Notes: generated by a model not told the origin, from the letters alone. A stretch of DNA of 64,000 nt from Paludibacteraceae bacterium (GCA_017456885.1 JAFTIM010000006.1:62001-126000); one strand, 5' to 3'; shown: positions 44,028 to 53,255, counted from the stretch's first letter. Translations and numbers: made by a program.

Positions 44028-44375
44028 TCATTTACAACACTCCTTTTTTGCTTTTTTTTGGCAGCAAGCCGATTGTTCCTTGCAAGGAGTTTCGCACTCC
44101 ACCACCACCTGCGAGCCGTACTTGTTGTGTTTCAGTAAGGCTTGTTGGAGTTTCTCAACCGAAGTTTTTTCGTCGTTATAGGTAATGGTTACCTGTCGTT
44201 TTTCCAAATCGAAATCGAGGCTGCGAACCCCTTTTTCGAAAGCAAGCGTATTTTCCACTTTTGCCTGACAATTTTTACACTCCATATCGTGAATGTAAAG
44301 TGTAACTGTTTTTTTCTCTGCCACGGCTCCCAAAGCCACAAGCATCAGTGCGATGCTCAATATCATTTTTTTCAT
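44028..44375 (-). CDS. Secreted heavy-metal-associated (HMA) domain protein
   Basis: A 115-residue protein with a signal peptide (MKKMILSIALMLVALGAVAE) and an HMA fold (about residues 22-90). The metal motif is HDMECKNCQAKVE, a CXXC like the GMTCXXC of copper and other soft-metal carriers. The tail adds cysteine pairs (CETPCKEQSACCQ, then ECCK), which could hold extra metal. It is 40 nt downstream of a TonB-dependent receptor and two genes after a Cys/His-rich protein, so a periplasmic metal carrier for that uptake route is likely. The metal (copper, zinc or other) cannot be told. Confidence 0.85.
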   Translation of the reverse strand: MKKMILSIALMLVALGAVAEKKTVTLYIHDMECKNCQAKVENTLAFEKGVRSLDFDLEKRQVTITYNDEKTSVEKLQQALLKHNKYGSQVVVECETPCKEQSACCQKKAKKECCK

Positions 44376-44415
44376 TTTGTTTTTGTTTTAAAAGTTAATA
44401 GATATGAAATTGTTT

Positions 44416-46638
44416 TTAATCACGATTGAATGCCCAACGGAATCCGATATAAACCTTTGCACCGCTGATAGGCGCATACACTATAGAGCTATCGAAATTG
44501 TTCGAGAACGGGTTTGCCGCATCCACTATCGGGTTCTTTTGTTTGAAATTAGTCATATTTTCGGCGCCAAGATAAATGCTCCATGTGCGAAAATATTTGG
44601 TTATTTGTGCCATAAGTTGTGGATACCACCCGAAACGTTCGTTCCACAAGGGATTCACGGCATCGGGTTGCGGCAGCCGTCCGCCACCATTGAATTGAGC
44701 CGTTACATCGAATTGCCATTTTTTCAACGGCGTTTGATACGAAGTCGTAATCAAACCTTTAAAACGATTTGTAAAGGGCTTTTCACGCAGCACCCCGCCA
44801 ATGGTTTGTTTTACGTCGCTCATACGGTAAGCCAGCGTCATAGTCCAACCGCGCAGAATTTCCATTGAGGCTTCCACCTGAAAATTGTGCGAATAAGCCA
44901 CTCCGCCATTCAGATTATCAAAAATCACCTTATGCGGATCGGTATCCATATCGGCCACCACGCATTCGAAGAAATGCGTATAGTAGTAATCGGCCGAAAT
45001 TTGCAATTCTCGTTTGCCAATAGGAATATAAAATGTTGTGCTTACACCAGCGTTCAGAGCCCTTTCCTGCTCAAATTTCTCGGCAAAGCCCACCATCTGC
45101 CTGCTACTTGCAAGCACAGAAGCATAATCCGACAACACATTTGGCGAACGATAACCCAACCCGACGGAGGCACGCAAATTCCACCACTGCCAAGGCGAAT
45201 AACGGATGTTGAAACGTGGTGTAGCAAAAAATCCGTAGTAGTTGCTCCAATCGGCACGCGCACCAAGCAGCAACGATAATTTATCGTCGTACTTAAAATC
45301 GTACTCGGCAAAAATGCCCGGTGTATATTCTCTCCTGCGGAGTGTAAATTCACTTTCGGAACGGAGCGCCACACTGCCATCGAAAATCAAATGCTCGGTA
45401 TAATCGTCAAAATTGAAACTCAAACCGGTAGTCAGTTTGTGCCTGCTTTCGTCATCGAAGTAGGTTTGAAACATTGTATTCAGATAAGCGTTTCCTTGTG
45501 CCGCATTGTAGGCAGTAGAGCCATACTCGCTCCCTTGTGCGTGATACGAGCCACTGGCAATAATGCCAATACTCGTGGCTCGCTCGTGGTCGAACACATA
45601 ACCGTTTTTCATAAATGCTTCTACACGCGTAGTGGCAATGTCTATTTGATAAGGATGCTCAAGACGGAGTTTTTTTAATTGTCCGCCTCGACGTTCGTCG
45701 TAAAGACCGCGTACAAGAAATTGCATGGTGTAATCGTGGTTTGTGTAATACCAACGGTTCAACAAATTTACGCGATTACCCGTAGGCATATCCATAAAAC
45801 CATCGCCATTGGCGTCCATCTGCATAAAATCGCCACGATAATGGGCAAGCACTCCCGTAGAGAGCTTCTCGTTAATTTTCCAACCGCCCGTAGCATTCAA
45901 TTCGGCACACAACTCCGAATTAAACATTCCGTTGATGGCTATCGGATCGGAGGTTTGAGGTTTCAGATACTCCACATTGATTTGTCCGGTAGTAGCTTCG
46001 TAACCATTTATCACCGACGAGGTACCTTTCGATACCTGAATGCTCTCCATCCACGAACCCGGTATGTATTCCATACCATAGTTTGCCGCCAATCCGCGTA
46101 TGCTCGGTGTATTTTCGGTAAGCATTTGCACGTAAGTCCCCGACAAACCAAGCATTTTTATCTGCTTGGCTCCCGTGGCTGCATCGCTATACGAAACATC
46201 GACCGAAGCGTTTGTTTCAAAACTCTCTGAAAGGTTGCAACAGGCAGCACGGCAAAGCTCCGCACCCGTTATTTTCTGCGTTTGCGTGGCCGAAAACCGG
46301 TAATTTACCATACCCAAAGCCCTTGCACTCACTTCCACTTCGTCCAATTCTTCTTGTTTTTCGACAAGAGTTATTGAAAGAAACACCGCTGTGTCCGTTG
46401 CCGTTATCAAAGCCGTTTCATAGCCCAAGTAGCGTACTTCAAGCGTATCGGAAGCAATGTGAAGGGGAATTTCGAAAAGTCCGTTGAAATCGGTAGTTGT
46501 GCCACTTGTTGTGGTATGCCAAAGCACTTCGGCACCTATCACGGGTTCACCCGCAGCCGTTACACGCCCCCTTATAAGGGCTGCATTGCTATTCAAAACG
46601 TATGCCATACAGCATACAATAAAAAGTATTTTTTTCAT
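44416..46638 (-). CDS. TonB-dependent receptor, probably for a metal or metal complex
   Basis: A 740-residue outer-membrane receptor. The signal peptide is MKKILFIVCCMAYVLNSNAA. A carboxypeptidase-regulatory-like N-terminal domain spans about 20-100 (IRGRVTAAGEPVIGAEVLW). A TonB plug follows (about 110-230; TYVQMLTENTPSIRGLAANY, then SVINGYEATTGQINVEYLKP), and then a 22-strand-type barrel ends with KVYIGFRW near the last residues. Cysteines in the plug (GAELCRAACCNLSES) are unusual. It lies between the HYC_CC_PP-like and HMA genes, so metal uptake is the likely role, from context. Confidence 0.88.
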   Translation of the reverse strand: MKKILFIVCCMAYVLNSNAALIRGRVTAAGEPVIGAEVLWHTTTSGTTTDFNGLFEIPLHIASDTLEVRYLGYETALITATDTAVFLSITLVEKQEELDEVEVSARALGMVNYRFSATQTQKITGAELCRAACCNLSESFETNASVDVSYSDAATGAKQIKMLGLSGTYVQMLTENTPSIRGLAANYGMEYIPGSWMESIQVSKGTSSVINGYEATTGQINVEYLKPQTSDPIAINGMFNSELCAELNATGGWKINEKLSTGVLAHYRGDFMQMDANGDGFMDMPTGNRVNLLNRWYYTNHDYTMQFLVRGLYDERRGGQLKKLRLEHPYQIDIATTRVEAFMKNGYVFDHERATSIGIIASGSYHAQGSEYGSTAYNAAQGNAYLNTMFQTYFDDESRHKLTTGLSFNFDDYTEHLIFDGSVALRSESEFTLRRREYTPGIFAEYDFKYDDKLSLLLGARADWSNYYGFFATPRFNIRYSPWQWWNLRASVGLGYRSPNVLSDYASVLASSRQMVGFAEKFEQERALNAGVSTTFYIPIGKRELQISADYYYTHFFECVVADMDTDPHKVIFDNLNGGVAYSHNFQVEASMEILRGWTMTLAYRMSDVKQTIGGVLREKPFTNRFKGLITTSYQTPLKKWQFDVTAQFNGGGRLPQPDAVNPLWNERFGWYPQLMAQITKYFRTWSIYLGAENMTNFKQKNPIVDAANPFSNNFDSSIVYAPISGAKVYIGFRWAFNRD

Positions 46639-46654
46639 TTTTATTCGATTAAAA

Positions 46655-46684
46655 GGGTAAAAATCAACTTTCGCTTAAAGTTGA
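46655..46684 (-). terminator. Terminator-like hairpin between HYC_CC_PP-like gene and the receptor
   Basis: TCAACTTT (46664-46671) pairs with AAAGTTGA (46677-46684), and on the minus strand TTTTTACCC follows. It lies in the leader 21-46 bases before the receptor ATG, so it may cause partial termination or attenuation rather than end the operon. Confidence 0.5.
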
Positions 46685-46720
46685 ATCAAACTTAAGCAAG
46701 AAAAAAGTTACCGCATTCAA

Positions 46721-47176
46721 TCAAATAATCAGTGTGGAATTTTTTGACAATATGATTCGCCCCGTTCTTAGAGGTGGAGCCCTGAACGTGTTATTTGCAA
46801 ACGCAACTTCGCAGATGACATCAGGAAACAATGTTTTGGCATCGAAAACAAAGAAAATAGCCCATACGGGAGTTAATCGCAACTGCGGCTGTACGATGGT
46901 GTTATCCACCGAAATACGTTTCAGCGTACAACAATCGGAATGCTCGGCAACGCCATTTGCACATTCGGTTGCATGATGTTCGCAACAATGCTCCTCTACC
47001 GCCTCGTGATGCCGATGATGAACATGTACCTCCGAACAGGTTGTGGTTTGAAAAACACGAAGCCCGTGTTCGGCACATGCCGTACAACAAAAATGCACAA
47101 CATTGAACCCTCCGGCTGTTGTCAAAAACAACAAGACCAAAGCCACCAAAACACTATTTTGAAAGAAGCGTTTCAT
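46721..47176 (-). CDS. HYC_CC_PP-like Cys/His-rich membrane or secreted protein
   Basis: A 151-residue protein. It has an N-terminal hydrophobic helix (VLVALVLLFLTTAGGFNVVH), then HFCCTAC, a striking His/Cys stretch (HVHHRHHEAVEEHCCEHHAT, then HSDCC) and a PP-containing C-terminal part (FRAPPLRTGR). The H-C-C and P-P pattern is that of the HYC_CC_PP family of Bacteroidota, and the His/Cys cluster clearly could bind metal. It is the first gene of the operon with the TonB receptor and HMA protein. A -7 box (47187-47194) and a palindrome (47234-47248) lie upstream. Confidence 0.8.
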   Translation of the reverse strand: MKRFFQNSVLVALVLLFLTTAGGFNVVHFCCTACAEHGLRVFQTTTCSEVHVHHRHHEAVEEHCCEHHATECANGVAEHSDCCTLKRISVDNTIVQPQLRLTPVWAIFFVFDAKTLFPDVICEVAFANNTFRAPPLRTGRIILSKNSTLII

Positions 47177-47186
47177 TTTTCTGCTG

Positions 47187-47194
47187 CAAAGATA
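47187..47194 (-). promoter_or_regulatory. -7 element of the metal operon
   Basis: TATCTTTG on the minus strand, about 11 bases from the HYC_CC_PP-like start, consistent with TAnnTTTG. The -33 region is poor, which fits a promoter that needs an activator. Confidence 0.55.
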
Positions 47195-47233
47195 CGGAAA
47201 AATAAAAAAGATGCGTTCGCACTGAACAACCTT

Positions 47234-47248
47234 TGCAACAGTGTTGCA
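47234..47248. promoter_or_regulatory. 15-bp perfect palindrome, possible operator
   Basis: TGCAACA-G-TGTTGCA is a perfect inverted repeat around one base. It lies in the gap after the FAD-dependent protein stop, centred about 61 bases upstream of the likely transcription start of the metal operon. The regulator is unknown; a metalloregulator of the Fur family or a CRP-like activator would be reasonable guesses. Confidence 0.5.
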
Positions 47249-47270
47249 TTTAATCGGGAAAAGCGGAAAA

Positions 47271-48833
47271 TCAATGCCGATTCAATTTTTCGGCTACTTT
47301 TTCAGCTATAAGTTCGCCATCCATTGCCGATGAGGTAATACCTCCGGCATACCCCGAACCCTCGCCGCACGGGAACAATCCTTTTACTTGGATATGCTCG
47401 CAAGTATCGGCATTGCGAGGGATACGAACAGGCGACGAAGAACGCGACTCTACACCAACCACAACAGCCTCCGACGACAAAAATCCGTGCATATATCGGT
47501 CGAAAGAACGGAATCCTTTACGCAAACGGCTACCGATAATTTTGGGCAACCAAAAATGCATAGGAGAGGAAACTACACCAGGCAAATACGAACATTCGGG
47601 CAGTGAGTTCGAGAGTTTTCCCGTTACAAAATCGGTCAAACGTTGTGCAGGAGCCGTTTGCAAGCCACCACCATTGTTGTTGAAAGCCGTTTGTTCGAGT
47701 TGTTTTTGAAACTCAAGTCCGCAAAGCGCTCCAAATTGATGATAATCAGTTAAATCTTCAGGACGAATCTCCACCACAATGCCCGAATTGGCAAAATGCG
47801 AATTGCGTGCCGCAGCCGACATACCATTTACGACAATAGCTCCACTCTCGGTAGAGGCAGGTACGATGTGTCCGCCAGGACACATACAAAACGAATAAAC
47901 ACCACGACCATCTATCTGATTTACAATACTATACGATGCAGCAGGAAGGTATTCACCTCGCCATTTGCAATGATACTGTATTCGGTCGATGAGCGCTTGC
48001 GGATGCTCCACTCGAACTCCCATGGCAAAACCTTTTGCCTCGACGACAATCTTTTTTTGTTGCAACAAAGCATAAATATCGCGAGCCGAATGCCCTGTGG
48101 CCAATACTACTGCAGCACCAAAAAAGGTGTTTCCATCGGCAGTTTTTACTCCTTTTATGGTGTCGTTTTCCAATATCAGATCAACAACTTTTGCATTAAA
48201 AATATATTCGCCACCACAATCGACTATGGTCTTTCGCATATTGCGAACCACAACGGGTAAACGGTCGGTTCCGATATGCGGATGTGCTTCGTAGAGAATG
48301 GCATCTTGAGCCCCATGCCGATGAAAAATCTCTAATACTCGACGAATATTTCCCCGTTTTTTCGATCGCGTATAAAGTTTACCATCGGAGAAAGTGCCTG
48401 CTCCGCCCTCGCCAAAACAATAATTGGACTCCCGATTGAAAGCTTGATTACGATTTTGCAACGCGATATCTCGTTTGCGGTCGGACACCTCTTTGCCCCG
48501 TTCGAGCATAACAGGCTTGTAGCCAAGCTCTATCAACCGCAACGCAGCAAACAAACCGGCAGGACCCGACCCTACTACCACAACCGGAGTTGCCGTCGTT
48601 ACATCCCGATAGTGAAACTCGTTTTCGTACGGCGTAGTAGGATTCTCACCCACAAAAACCTCCACCGAAACATTCATGCGGGGTTGTCGCGAGCGTGCAT
48701 CTATCGACTTACGAAGAATGCGATACGAAAAATCGTCTTCTCCACACCCTATTTTTTGTTTAATGATAGAGCGAAATGTTGCCTCATTGCCAACCTGCTG
48801 AGGCAAAAGCGTCAATTGTAATTTTGTTTGCAT
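47271..48833 (-). CDS. FAD-dependent dehydrogenase-like protein (COG2509 type)
   Basis: A 520-residue cytoplasmic flavoprotein. The N-terminal 90 residues form a small separate domain. The dinucleotide-binding motif GSGPAGLFAALRLIELGYKP follows at about residues 92-111, with a family-specific FGEGGAGTFSDGKLYTRSKK segment and the second motif VVLATGHSARDIYALLQ. A C-terminal GEGSGYAGGITSSAMDG near residue 500 binds FAD. The family has no well-defined reaction. Its 3' end is 95 bases upstream of the metal operon on the same strand, and the acyltransferase gene diverges upstream. Confidence 0.85.
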   Translation of the reverse strand: MQTKLQLTLLPQQVGNEATFRSIIKQKIGCGEDDFSYRILRKSIDARSRQPRMNVSVEVFVGENPTTPYENEFHYRDVTTATPVVVVGSGPAGLFAALRLIELGYKPVMLERGKEVSDRKRDIALQNRNQAFNRESNYCFGEGGAGTFSDGKLYTRSKKRGNIRRVLEIFHRHGAQDAILYEAHPHIGTDRLPVVVRNMRKTIVDCGGEYIFNAKVVDLILENDTIKGVKTADGNTFFGAAVVLATGHSARDIYALLQQKKIVVEAKGFAMGVRVEHPQALIDRIQYHCKWRGEYLPAASYSIVNQIDGRGVYSFCMCPGGHIVPASTESGAIVVNGMSAAARNSHFANSGIVVEIRPEDLTDYHQFGALCGLEFQKQLEQTAFNNNGGGLQTAPAQRLTDFVTGKLSNSLPECSYLPGVVSSPMHFWLPKIIGSRLRKGFRSFDRYMHGFLSSEAVVVGVESRSSSPVRIPRNADTCEHIQVKGLFPCGEGSGYAGGITSSAMDGELIAEKVAEKLNRH

Positions 48834-48852
48834 GGTGCAAAATTAGGGATAA

Positions 48853-48884
48853 TTTGCTTTCATTTATCGAAAAGCATACATTTG
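48853..48884 (+). promoter_or_regulatory. Promoter of the acyltransferase gene
   Basis: TTTG (48853-48856), a 20-base spacer, then TACATTTG (48877-48884); a full match to the Bacteroidota consensus, 28 bases before the ATG. Confidence 0.75.
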
Positions 48885-48912
48885 TAACTTTAAACCAAAA
48901 CACATTTTATAA

Positions 48913-50094
48913 ATGCAACACACACAAACAACGACGACTTTTACCGATACAAAGCCCCATTACGAGTTACTCGACGGATTGCGCGGCGTAGCTGCCATTT
49001 TGGTAGTTTTTTACCATATATTCGAAGGATTTAATTTTGCAGAAGGGCTCAATACGGAACAATGGCCTATTATGACAACACTCAACCACGGATACATGGC
49101 TGTTGATTTCTTCTTTATCCTTTCAGGGTTTGTCATCAGTTATGCCTACGACGACCGTTGGCAGAGAATGACTATCGGCAGTTTTTTCAAACGGCGGCTT
49201 ATTCGTCTTCATCCGATGGTGATAGCAGGTGCCGTTATCGGGACAATCACCTTTATTGCTGCAGGCTGTAAAGGTTGGTATAGTGATGAAACGATTTCTA
49301 TCGGTTGGGTAATGACGGCAATGTTACTGACAATGTTGATGATACCGGCATTGCCGGGAGTTCCTTACGAGGTGCGTGGCAACGGCGAACTATTTCCTTT
49401 AAATGGTCCCATCTGGTCGCTTTTTTTCGAATACATCGGGAATATTCTTTACGCACTCTTTATTCGCCGTTTCTCAACAAAAATGCTGACTGCGTTCACT
49501 GTGCTATTGGGCATTGCGTATGCCTGCTTTTTTGTAGGCGATATGTCCGGCTGCAATGCCATTGTCGTTGGTTGGACATTCGATAGCGGCATGAATTTCG
49601 GCGGAAGCGTACTGCGAATGCTGTTCCCGTTTTGTATGGGAATGTTGATAGCTCGTACATTCAAACCCCGAAAAGTAAAAGGCGCTTTTTGGATTTGCAG
49701 CATCATTCTCGCTGCGGTTCTATCAGCTCCGTATATAGCCAAAAGCCAGACAAGCAATATCAGTCTTAACAGCCTTTACGAATTTATTTGCATTACCGCG
49801 ATTTTCCCGCTTTTGGTATGGCTTGGAGCATGTGGCAACAGCGGGCAATCTTTCACAAACACCATCAGCAAAAAACTCGGCGAGATTTCTTACCCGCTCT
49901 ACCTGACACACTATCCGCTGATGTACGTTTTCTTTGTATGGCTCATTGACCACAAATGCTATACACTCGGTGAAGGATGGATAGGTGCAAGCATCGTTAC
50001 CATATCAAGCATCGTTCTTGCCTTTCTGTTGCTGAAATTGTACGATGAACCCGTGCGAAAATGGTTAGGTCGGAAGTTCGGCAACAAACATTAA
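48913..50094 (+). CDS. Acyltransferase 3 (OafA/YrhL-like) membrane protein
   Basis: A 393-residue inner-membrane O-acyltransferase with about 10 helices. The N-terminal YELLDGLRGVAAILVVFYHI with the catalytic His is typical, as are FFKRRLIRLHP (the R-X10-H-type segment) and FSRR-like loops. Such enzymes add acetyl groups to polysaccharides or other cell-surface molecules; the acceptor is unknown and no glycan cluster is adjacent. It has its own full-consensus promoter and ends convergently with the DEAD-box gene (4 nt overlap). Confidence 0.88.
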   Translation: MQHTQTTTTFTDTKPHYELLDGLRGVAAILVVFYHIFEGFNFAEGLNTEQWPIMTTLNHGYMAVDFFFILSGFVISYAYDDRWQRMTIGSFFKRRLIRLHPMVIAGAVIGTITFIAAGCKGWYSDETISIGWVMTAMLLTMLMIPALPGVPYEVRGNGELFPLNGPIWSLFFEYIGNILYALFIRRFSTKMLTAFTVLLGIAYACFFVGDMSGCNAIVVGWTFDSGMNFGGSVLRMLFPFCMGMLIARTFKPRKVKGAFWICSIILAAVLSAPYIAKSQTSNISLNSLYEFICITAIFPLLVWLGACGNSGQSFTNTISKKLGEISYPLYLTHYPLMYVFFVWLIDHKCYTLGEGWIGASIVTISSIVLAFLLLKLYDEPVRKWLGRKFGNKH

Positions 50095-51812
50095 CGACGA
50101 CGACGCCAAGGTTTGTCGGAATTTGAGGTCGATTTTTTCGATGAATCGGGTTCTTTTTTATGTTGTTGCGGTTTCTTACGATTCGACTTTGGCGAAGAAG
50201 ATGTCCCCACCGCTTCGAGGCGAATGCCATTAGGAGCAAACTTCTCAAAGGCATTAAAAACCTGTTCGGCCTGATCGGCATAAACATCGAAAAACGAAGC
50301 CTTTGCAATCAGTTCAATGGAGCCGATTTTGATACTACGGTCGCACACTATATCGTTGATGAAAGCCAACAAACGATTGATATTAAAGTTTTGTTTGGTG
50401 CCTACATTGAGTCGGAAACGTACCAATTTACCTTTACGCTTTGTTTTTTCGGTCGATTTTTCCGATTTTTTTGCTGGTTTTATCTCTTTTTCAGGCACAT
50501 TCAAATCGGGAGCGTTTTTGTAATATTCCAAAAAGCGATTGAACTCCAACGATACAAAACGCCGCAACATATCCTCTTTCTCAAGATAAGTGAGTTTTTT
50601 CTCTATTTCCGGCAAAAAAGGCTCGATTTCATCGCATACTTCCACCTTTTCCATCTTGTTTATCAAATGAAAAAGTTGCTTTTTACACACAGCCATACCA
50701 TCGGGTACCGGCACTTGCGTGAACTCTTTTTTTAACAATTTTTCGAGCGAACGAATGCGATTACGTTCACGCGTATGAATAATCGAAATGGATATGCCCT
50801 TTTTGTTTGCACGCCCCGTACGACCGCTTCTGTGCGTATAAACCTCTGCATCGTCGGGCAAATTGTAGTTAATCACATGCGTCAGATTGTGCACATCTAA
50901 ACCTCGAGCCGCCACATCGGTTGCCACAAGCAGTTGCAATCCGTGCAGACGAAATTTCGACATCACCGAATCGCGTTGCACTTGCGACAAATCGCCATGT
51001 AAAGCATCGGCATTGTACCCGTCAACTATCAATTTTTCTGCCACCTCTTTTGTTTCTTGGCGTGTACGACAGAATACAATTCCATAAATATCGGGATTCA
51101 TATCTACAATCCGCTTCAATGCCAAATAACGCTGTTTGGCTTGCACCACATAGTAAAGGTGCGACACATTTTCGGCACCGGCATTACGCACGCCAACGGT
51201 TATTTCGTGCGAAGTTTTCATATAGTTTCGAGCTATACGAGCAATTTCAGCCGGCATCGTTGCCGAAAAAAGCATTGTACGACGCGCATCAGGTAAAGCT
51301 TGAAGAATGGTTTCGATGTCTTCAAGAAATCCCATATTGAGCATTTCGTCAGCTTCGTCGAGTACCAAAAACGACACATCGTTTAAATGCACCTTTTTAC
51401 GGCGAAGCATATCAAGCAAACGCCCGGGTGTTGCTACCAACACTTGCGGTTGCACATCAACTTGTTTCAATTGCTTCACTATCGATTCACCACCATAAAT
51501 AGGTACAACTCGCACTTTTGGGAGGTGTTTGGCAAACTTATTTAAATCGTTTGCTATTTGAATACAAAGTTCGCGCGTAGGAGCAAGAATAAGTGCCTGT
51601 ACTTTTTGTTGGGTACTATCAATAAGATTAAGTATGGGCAACCCGAAAGCCGCAGTTTTACCTGTGCCTGTTTGTGCAAGCACCACCAAATCGTCGGTCT
51701 GCTCAAAAATAAAAGGTATCGTTTGCTGCTGAACGGGCATCGGGGTTTCAAAACCAATCTCCGTAATAGCCGAAAGCAACTCCGGCTTCAGCCCTAATTC
51801 TTGAAATGTCAT
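50091..51812 (-). CDS. DEAD-box RNA helicase, DbpA/CsdA-like
   Basis: A 573-residue ATP-dependent RNA helicase. It begins MTFQELGLKPELLSAITEIG (Q motif), then AQTGTGKTAAFGLPIL (motif I), VLDEADEMLNMGF (DEAD), FSATMP and HRSGRTGRANKKG (motif VI). After residue 440 comes a DbpA-like RNA-binding domain (LNVGTKQNFNINRLLAFIND) and a Lys/Ser-rich tail. I chose the start at 51812 because the -7 box TATCTTTG (51830-51837, minus) lies inside the longer frame from 51848. A function in ribosome assembly or cold adaptation is likely from family. Confidence 0.93.
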   Translation of the reverse strand: MTFQELGLKPELLSAITEIGFETPMPVQQQTIPFIFEQTDDLVVLAQTGTGKTAAFGLPILNLIDSTQQKVQALILAPTRELCIQIANDLNKFAKHLPKVRVVPIYGGESIVKQLKQVDVQPQVLVATPGRLLDMLRRKKVHLNDVSFLVLDEADEMLNMGFLEDIETILQALPDARRTMLFSATMPAEIARIARNYMKTSHEITVGVRNAGAENVSHLYYVVQAKQRYLALKRIVDMNPDIYGIVFCRTRQETKEVAEKLIVDGYNADALHGDLSQVQRDSVMSKFRLHGLQLLVATDVAARGLDVHNLTHVINYNLPDDAEVYTHRSGRTGRANKKGISISIIHTRERNRIRSLEKLLKKEFTQVPVPDGMAVCKKQLFHLINKMEKVEVCDEIEPFLPEIEKKLTYLEKEDMLRRFVSLEFNRFLEYYKNAPDLNVPEKEIKPAKKSEKSTEKTKRKGKLVRFRLNVGTKQNFNINRLLAFINDIVCDRSIKIGSIELIAKASFFDVYADQAEQVFNAFEKFAPNGIRLEAVGTSSSPKSNRKKPQQHKKEPDSSKKSTSNSDKPWRRRR

Positions 51813-51829
51813 AAGTCGTAAAATTCGTG

Positions 51830-51837
51830 CAAAGATA
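51830..51837 (-). promoter_or_regulatory. -7 element of the DEAD-box helicase gene
   Basis: TATCTTTG on the minus strand, 18 bases before the chosen ATG. The divergent -7 box at 51859-51866 serves the dipeptidase. Confidence 0.5.
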
Positions 51838-51858
51838 CAACAAACCATCGAAAAAAGC

Positions 51859-51866
51859 TATCTTTG
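51859..51866 (+). promoter_or_regulatory. -7 element of the M20 dipeptidase gene
   Basis: TATCTTTG on the plus strand, 24 bases before the chosen ATG at 51891. It overlaps the 5' end of the longer frame and so supports the shorter start. Confidence 0.5.
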
Positions 51867-51890
51867 ACATTGTATCAAATTCAACATATT

Positions 51891-53255
51891 ATGACAAATA
51901 TCCGACAGTACATTGCCGACAACGAAAATCGGTTTTACAAAGAACTCGACTCGCTCATTCGTATTCCAAGTATCAGTGCAAAACCCGAACACAAAGCAGA
52001 TATGCAACGCTGTGCCGAGCATTGGTGCAAATTGCTCATGGAAGCCGGTGCCGACCATGCAGAAGTAATGCCCACCGATGGAAATCCGATTGTATTTGCA
52101 GAAAAAAAAGTACTCGATGCCACAAAAACAGTACTCGTATATGCACATTACGATGTAATGCCCGCCGAACCGATGGAAGCTTGGCGAACAAATCCTTTCG
52201 AACTGACCATTGACAACGAACATCTTTGGGGACGCGGTGCCGACGACGACAAAGGGCAGTCGTTTATTCAAGTAAAAGCTTTTGAGTTTTTGGTAAAAAA
52301 CAACTTGCTCGCCTGCAATGTCAAATTTATTTTCGAGGGAGAAGAAGAAATCGGTTCACCTTCACTCGAAAATTTTTGCAAACAATACGCCGGATTGCTT
52401 AAATCAGACATTATTTTGGTATCAGACACCAGCATGCTCGGTGCCGATATTCCAAGCCTGACAACAGGTCTTCGAGGATTGGCTTATTGGCAGATAGAGG
52501 CAACAGGACCGAACCGCGATTTGCACTCGGGACATTTCGGTGGGGCAGTTGCAAATCCCATCAACGAACTTTGCAAGCTGTTGGCCAAGGTAGTTGACGA
52601 GAACGGGCACATCACGATTCCTCATTTCTACGACGATGTACTACCCATTCCAACAGAAGAACGAGCGATGATAGCCCAAATTCCATTCAACGAAAAGCAG
52701 TATATGCAAACCATCGGCGTTGATGCTCTGCAAGGAGAAGCAGGATATTCCACATTAGAACGTAATAGTTGTCGCCCTTCATTCGACATTTGTGGCATTT
52801 GGGGCGGATACACGGGCGAAGGAAGCAAAACCATATTGCCATCGACCGCTTACGCCAAGGTTTCGTGTCGCTTGGTCGCCAATCAGCAGCACGAACATAT
52901 TTCCCAGTTATTTATCGACTATATGCAAAGCATTGCTCCCAAAAGTATAAAACTGAATATCACGCCATTACATGGTGGGCAAGGGTATGTTTGCCCAATC
53001 GATTTACCGGCTTACAAAGCGGCAACACAAGCGTTTGAAAAAGCTTTCGGCAAAAAACCTCTCGCTGTGCGTCGCGGAGGGAGCATTCCTATCATCAGTA
53101 CATTTGAACAGATATTCGGCGTAAAAACCATTCTAATGGGTTTCGGTCTTGAAGCCGATGCCATACATTCTCCGAATGAGAATTTCTCCCGAAAAATTTT
53201 TCGGTGCGGCATTGAGGCCGTTGTGGAGTTCTACAATGTTTTTTCAAAAATGTAG
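51891..53255 (+). CDS. M20-family dipeptidase (carnosinase-like)
   Basis: A 454-residue zinc dipeptidase. It begins MTNIRQYIADNENRFYKELD. The zinc ligands appear in VYAHYDVMPAEPMEAW, GRGADDDKGQ, EGEEEIGSPSLENF and near the end in ADAIHSPNENFS. The lid domain with NRDLHSGHFGG is typical of the CNDP/DapE-like branch. It is probably cytoplasmic (no signal peptide). It starts divergently from the DEAD-box gene. Substrate specificity among dipeptides is not known. Confidence 0.92.
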   Translation: MTNIRQYIADNENRFYKELDSLIRIPSISAKPEHKADMQRCAEHWCKLLMEAGADHAEVMPTDGNPIVFAEKKVLDATKTVLVYAHYDVMPAEPMEAWRTNPFELTIDNEHLWGRGADDDKGQSFIQVKAFEFLVKNNLLACNVKFIFEGEEEIGSPSLENFCKQYAGLLKSDIILVSDTSMLGADIPSLTTGLRGLAYWQIEATGPNRDLHSGHFGGAVANPINELCKLLAKVVDENGHITIPHFYDDVLPIPTEERAMIAQIPFNEKQYMQTIGVDALQGEAGYSTLERNSCRPSFDICGIWGGYTGEGSKTILPSTAYAKVSCRLVANQQHEHISQLFIDYMQSIAPKSIKLNITPLHGGQGYVCPIDLPAYKAATQAFEKAFGKKPLAVRRGGSIPIISTFEQIFGVKTILMGFGLEADAIHSPNENFSRKIFRCGIEAVVEFYNVFSKM

